From positions 1-64,000 of the forward strand of contig NZ_JACVAC010000005.1 in the NCBI RefSeq assembly GCF_014851685.1: 64,000 nucleotides of DNA, read 5' to 3'. Under the pieces are notes generated by a model that saw nothing but the letters and a program-made list of their open reading frames with translations, did no database searches and had not been told where the DNA came from. Source of the DNA: Pseudomonas sp. PDM05 (lineage in GTDB: Bacteria; Pseudomonadota; Gammaproteobacteria; Pseudomonadales; Pseudomonadaceae). Below are positions 62,294-64,000 of the stretch, one piece after another. Both the position numbers and the translations under genes were made by a program. Each line of letters opens with the position of its first letter. The stretch's first letter is position 1.

Positions 62294-62398
62294 CCGCCTG
62301 GTGCAGTGACGTCGAGGTTTGCCGGCTACAATAAAACGTTGCCCAGTGGAATGCTCGGGCGGACATAATCAATGTGTTGTGAGGCGCTAGACTATTTT

Positions 62399-63019
62399 AT
62401 GAATTCGCCGGTCAATAACCAGAATTTGACTTCTGTCAGCCACCATGTGAGCCAGGCTGAGCGCGCCCATTACATGGGGCATCGCGGCACTGTGCTTTGG
62501 TTCACTGGGCTCTCCGCCTCTGGCAAGTCGAGTCTGGCGATGGCGTTGGAGGCTCACCTGTTGAGATCGGGTTACGCGTGCTACACCCTTGACGGGGATA
62601 ATGTCCGCAAGGGGCTTAACGCCAATTTGGGCTTTTCAGAAGACGATAGAACAGAAAATATTCGCCGGGTAAGTGAAGTGGCGGCCCTGTTCGCTGATGC
62701 GGGCATGATTTGCATCACGGCGTTTATTTCACCCTATCGTGAGGGGAGGGCGCGTGCGCGTGCCGTCGCCTGCAACACTTCGTTTCATGAGATCTACATA
62801 GCGGCAGACTTGGCAACCTGTGAGATGCGTGACCCCAAGGGTCTATACCGCAAGGCCAGGGCCAAAGAGCTTCGCGATTTTACCGGTATAGACGCGCCTT
62901 ACGAGCCGCCGCTGGCCCCTGATCTGATCATCGACACCGCTGGCCAGACGTTTGAGCACAGCTTGGGTCGACTGATTGAATATGTGGACGAACATATCCT
63001 GCCTGGAACTGACAAGTAA
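62399..63019 (+). CDS. cysC: Adenylyl-sulfate kinase
   Basis: This 206-residue APS kinase phosphorylates adenylyl sulfate to PAPS. The Walker A GLSASGKSS is at 37-45, followed by LDGDNVRKGLNANLGFS near 64-80 and FISPYREGRARARAV near 110. The N-terminal 25 residues are an extension. It stands alone without cysN/cysD. In its position between an integrase remnant and an LPS-kinase-like gene it may supply PAPS for sulfated surface polysaccharide, but this is inference. The ATG at 62399 is chosen over an upstream frame start at 62372. Confidence 0.9.
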   Translation: MNSPVNNQNLTSVSHHVSQAERAHYMGHRGTVLWFTGLSASGKSSLAMALEAHLLRSGYACYTLDGDNVRKGLNANLGFSEDDRTENIRRVSEVAALFADAGMICITAFISPYREGRARARAVACNTSFHEIYIAADLATCEMRDPKGLYRKARAKELRDFTGIDAPYEPPLAPDLIIDTAGQTFEHSLGRLIEYVDEHILPGTDK

Positions 63020-63378
63020 TCAGCCGCTTCACGCACAGGACAAACTGAGTTCAATGAGTGTTACTGCCCCGTCATCAGAAGAACAGCCGACGTGTATTGA
63101 ACCCGATGTTTTTAAACGATGCCTAAAACCCTGAAGTGTCCGTGGATATCGCCGACTATAAAGTCTCGACCCGTTTTTTTGGGATTAAACGATTGGACTT
63201 GGTACATGCTGAGTGATTTTATGAGTTGATATTCAGGTCTGAGACTATCGCTTGGCCGGGATTTTGATAAAAAGTCCTGGGGGCAACATGCCCTATAAGG
63301 CCGCTGCAAACCCCATGCTTGCGGCGCTGCCTTCACTGAATCCGCACCCTGCTGCCGGACGGCATTCAGGGTTTGTGC
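63020..63378. other. 359-bp interval with a gene remnant
   Basis: It contains the truncated phosphatase start described at 63112-63207 and no complete gene. Base composition is more AT-rich than in core genes, which fits acquired DNA. Confidence 0.6.
63112..63207 (-). pseudogene. Fragment of a calcineurin-like metallophosphatase gene
   Basis: On the minus strand the 31-residue product MYQVQSFNPKKTGRDFIVGDIHGHFRVLGIV contains GDIHGHF, the first metal-binding motif of PrpA/lambda-type protein phosphatases, at the usual distance from the start. The frame then stops (63112), with no remaining motifs downstream. It appears to be the broken 5' end of such a gene. Confidence 0.5.
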
Positions 63379-64000
63379 TCACCCTGTAGTCACCGTGCCC
63401 TTATGAAAAATCTCCCGTCTGGCTCGGCGGCTTATATTTTCATACTTGCTTGCTGCATAGATGCTGTCGAATCGACGACGATCGATATCGCCATATTTGC
63501 TCAACTCGTCCATGACGAGTTGGTCGTATTCCTGTTCGATCACAAAGCGGAAGACTTCCCGGCGATAATAGAACCCGAATTGAAACGCTAATACTTCGGC
63601 CAAGTAGTCCGTCGGAGTGAGGAAGCAGTTTTCCAGATCAATTGCCTTCGCGGGGCGTGCGTCGTCAAAATTGATCATCACGTTGTTTGCCCAGAAGTCC
63701 ATGTGCACGATGCCTTTTTCGTGCAGGGCGCGAAGCAGGTCGAATGACCGCGTGATCAGGCTGCGGATGTCGCGGCTCTGGTTTAGCCACTCGAGACCAT
63801 TGAGATGGTCATCGAGCATTTCGGTGAAGATAAAAAACTCCTGGATCAAGCCAATCGCCGATTTCCTGTAGCCAAAGCCCAGCAAGTTGGCGACGGGGGC
63901 CCCGCGTTTCTGTGCGCCGTAGGTGTTGATGACTTCTTCGACCGGCCAATCGAACGCGCCGTCGCGCTTGGCACGTCCGAGGGTCACTCTCAATTTTGGC
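63379..64000 (-). CDS. LPS-core kinase-like protein (WaaP/WaaY/Kdo kinase type), partial
   Basis: The frame is open to the right edge of the window (no start seen; residues before RVTLGRAKRDG continue), so the N terminus is missing. The visible 204 residues have the kinase catalytic loop HMDFWANNVMI (HxDxxxxN) and the metal-binding Asp in KAIDLENCF, and a C-terminal helical tail (RFDSIYAASKYENISRRARREIF). The fold is protein-kinase-like as in LPS heptose and Kdo kinases. Being near the putative island boundary, it probably belongs to an envelope-polysaccharide region. Confidence 0.7.
   Translation of the reverse strand, partial: PKLRVTLGRAKRDGAFDWPVEEVINTYGAQKRGAPVANLLGFGYRKSAIGLIQEFFIFTEMLDDHLNGLEWLNQSRDIRSLITRSFDLLRALHEKGIVHMDFWANNVMINFDDARPAKAIDLENCFLTPTDYLAEVLAFQFGFYYRREVFRFVIEQEYDQLVMDELSKYGDIDRRRFDSIYAASKYENISRRARREIFHKGTVTTG

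Overview
The window is a chromosomal segment from a Pseudomonas of the fluorescens group. The support is high-GC coding sequence, protein sequences that read as typical Pseudomonas orthologues, gene order that follows (from memory) the P. aeruginosa blocks around fadBA-topA-lexA-psrA-mfd-gap-sthA-lolCDE and copRS-queF-mlaA-rssB-tal-dusA, and many 'GGGAGCGGGCTTGC' type REP doublets between genes. It is mostly core genome with accessory DNA at both ends.

Layout. 1-145: tail of an IS3-like transposase and the IS end, abutting a broken REP. 155-2178 (-): MoxR ATPase and VWA protein, translationally coupled. 2452-13284: DUF748 protein, cysK, lpxO-like hydroxylase, acnA, rlmM, tusA, a MATE exporter, pdxB and a small conserved protein. 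13531-20662: ABCB half-transporter, lytic transglycosylase slt, uup, a universal stress protein and a small membrane protein. 21165-28648: fadBA beta-oxidation operon, a DUF1653 protein, topA and two small conserved proteins. 28852-30921: SOS pair lexA-sulA, divergent from the fatty-acid-responsive regulator psrA. 31067-38920: nagZ, then an mfd-csiV-SNF2 helicase operon on the minus strand. 39276-48810: gap, a CHI-like protein, apbE, sthA, a glpQ-like phosphodiesterase, a PilZ protein and lolCDE. 48916-51611: copper two-component system and cupredoxin. 51673-55757: queF and an unusual triplicated cassette. 55868-61914: HAD-like pseudo-enzyme, mlaA, PilZ, rssB-rssC, tal, dusA. 62018-64000: island-like DNA with an integrase remnant beside dusA, cysC, a phosphatase remnant and an LPS-kinase-like gene cut by the window edge.

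How genes work together: fadB and fadA form the beta-oxidation multienzyme, and psrA is the known fatty-acid sensor of that pathway. lexA and sulA form one SOS unit under two LexA boxes, and mfd and the SNF2 protein add DNA-repair functions. nagZ and slt recycle and cleave peptidoglycan. lolCDE exports lipoproteins and mlaA removes outer-leaflet phospholipid. copRS and the cupredoxin form a copper response with a candidate CopR site between them. rssB and rssC look like a partner-switching pair controlling RpoS.

The most unusual region is 51692-55544. A segment running from codon 7 of queF, through a small minus-strand gene, to the last codons of a DUF4404 gene is present three times in tandem. 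The extra queF copies are decaying (shared 165-bp deletion, frameshift, catalytic Cys to Ser, further 84-bp deletion). The three small genes are all open, differ by in-frame indels, and are strongly divergent in their middle and C-terminal part, although the DNA around them is almost identical. This looks like an array of alleles of a fast-diversifying, unrecognised small protein.
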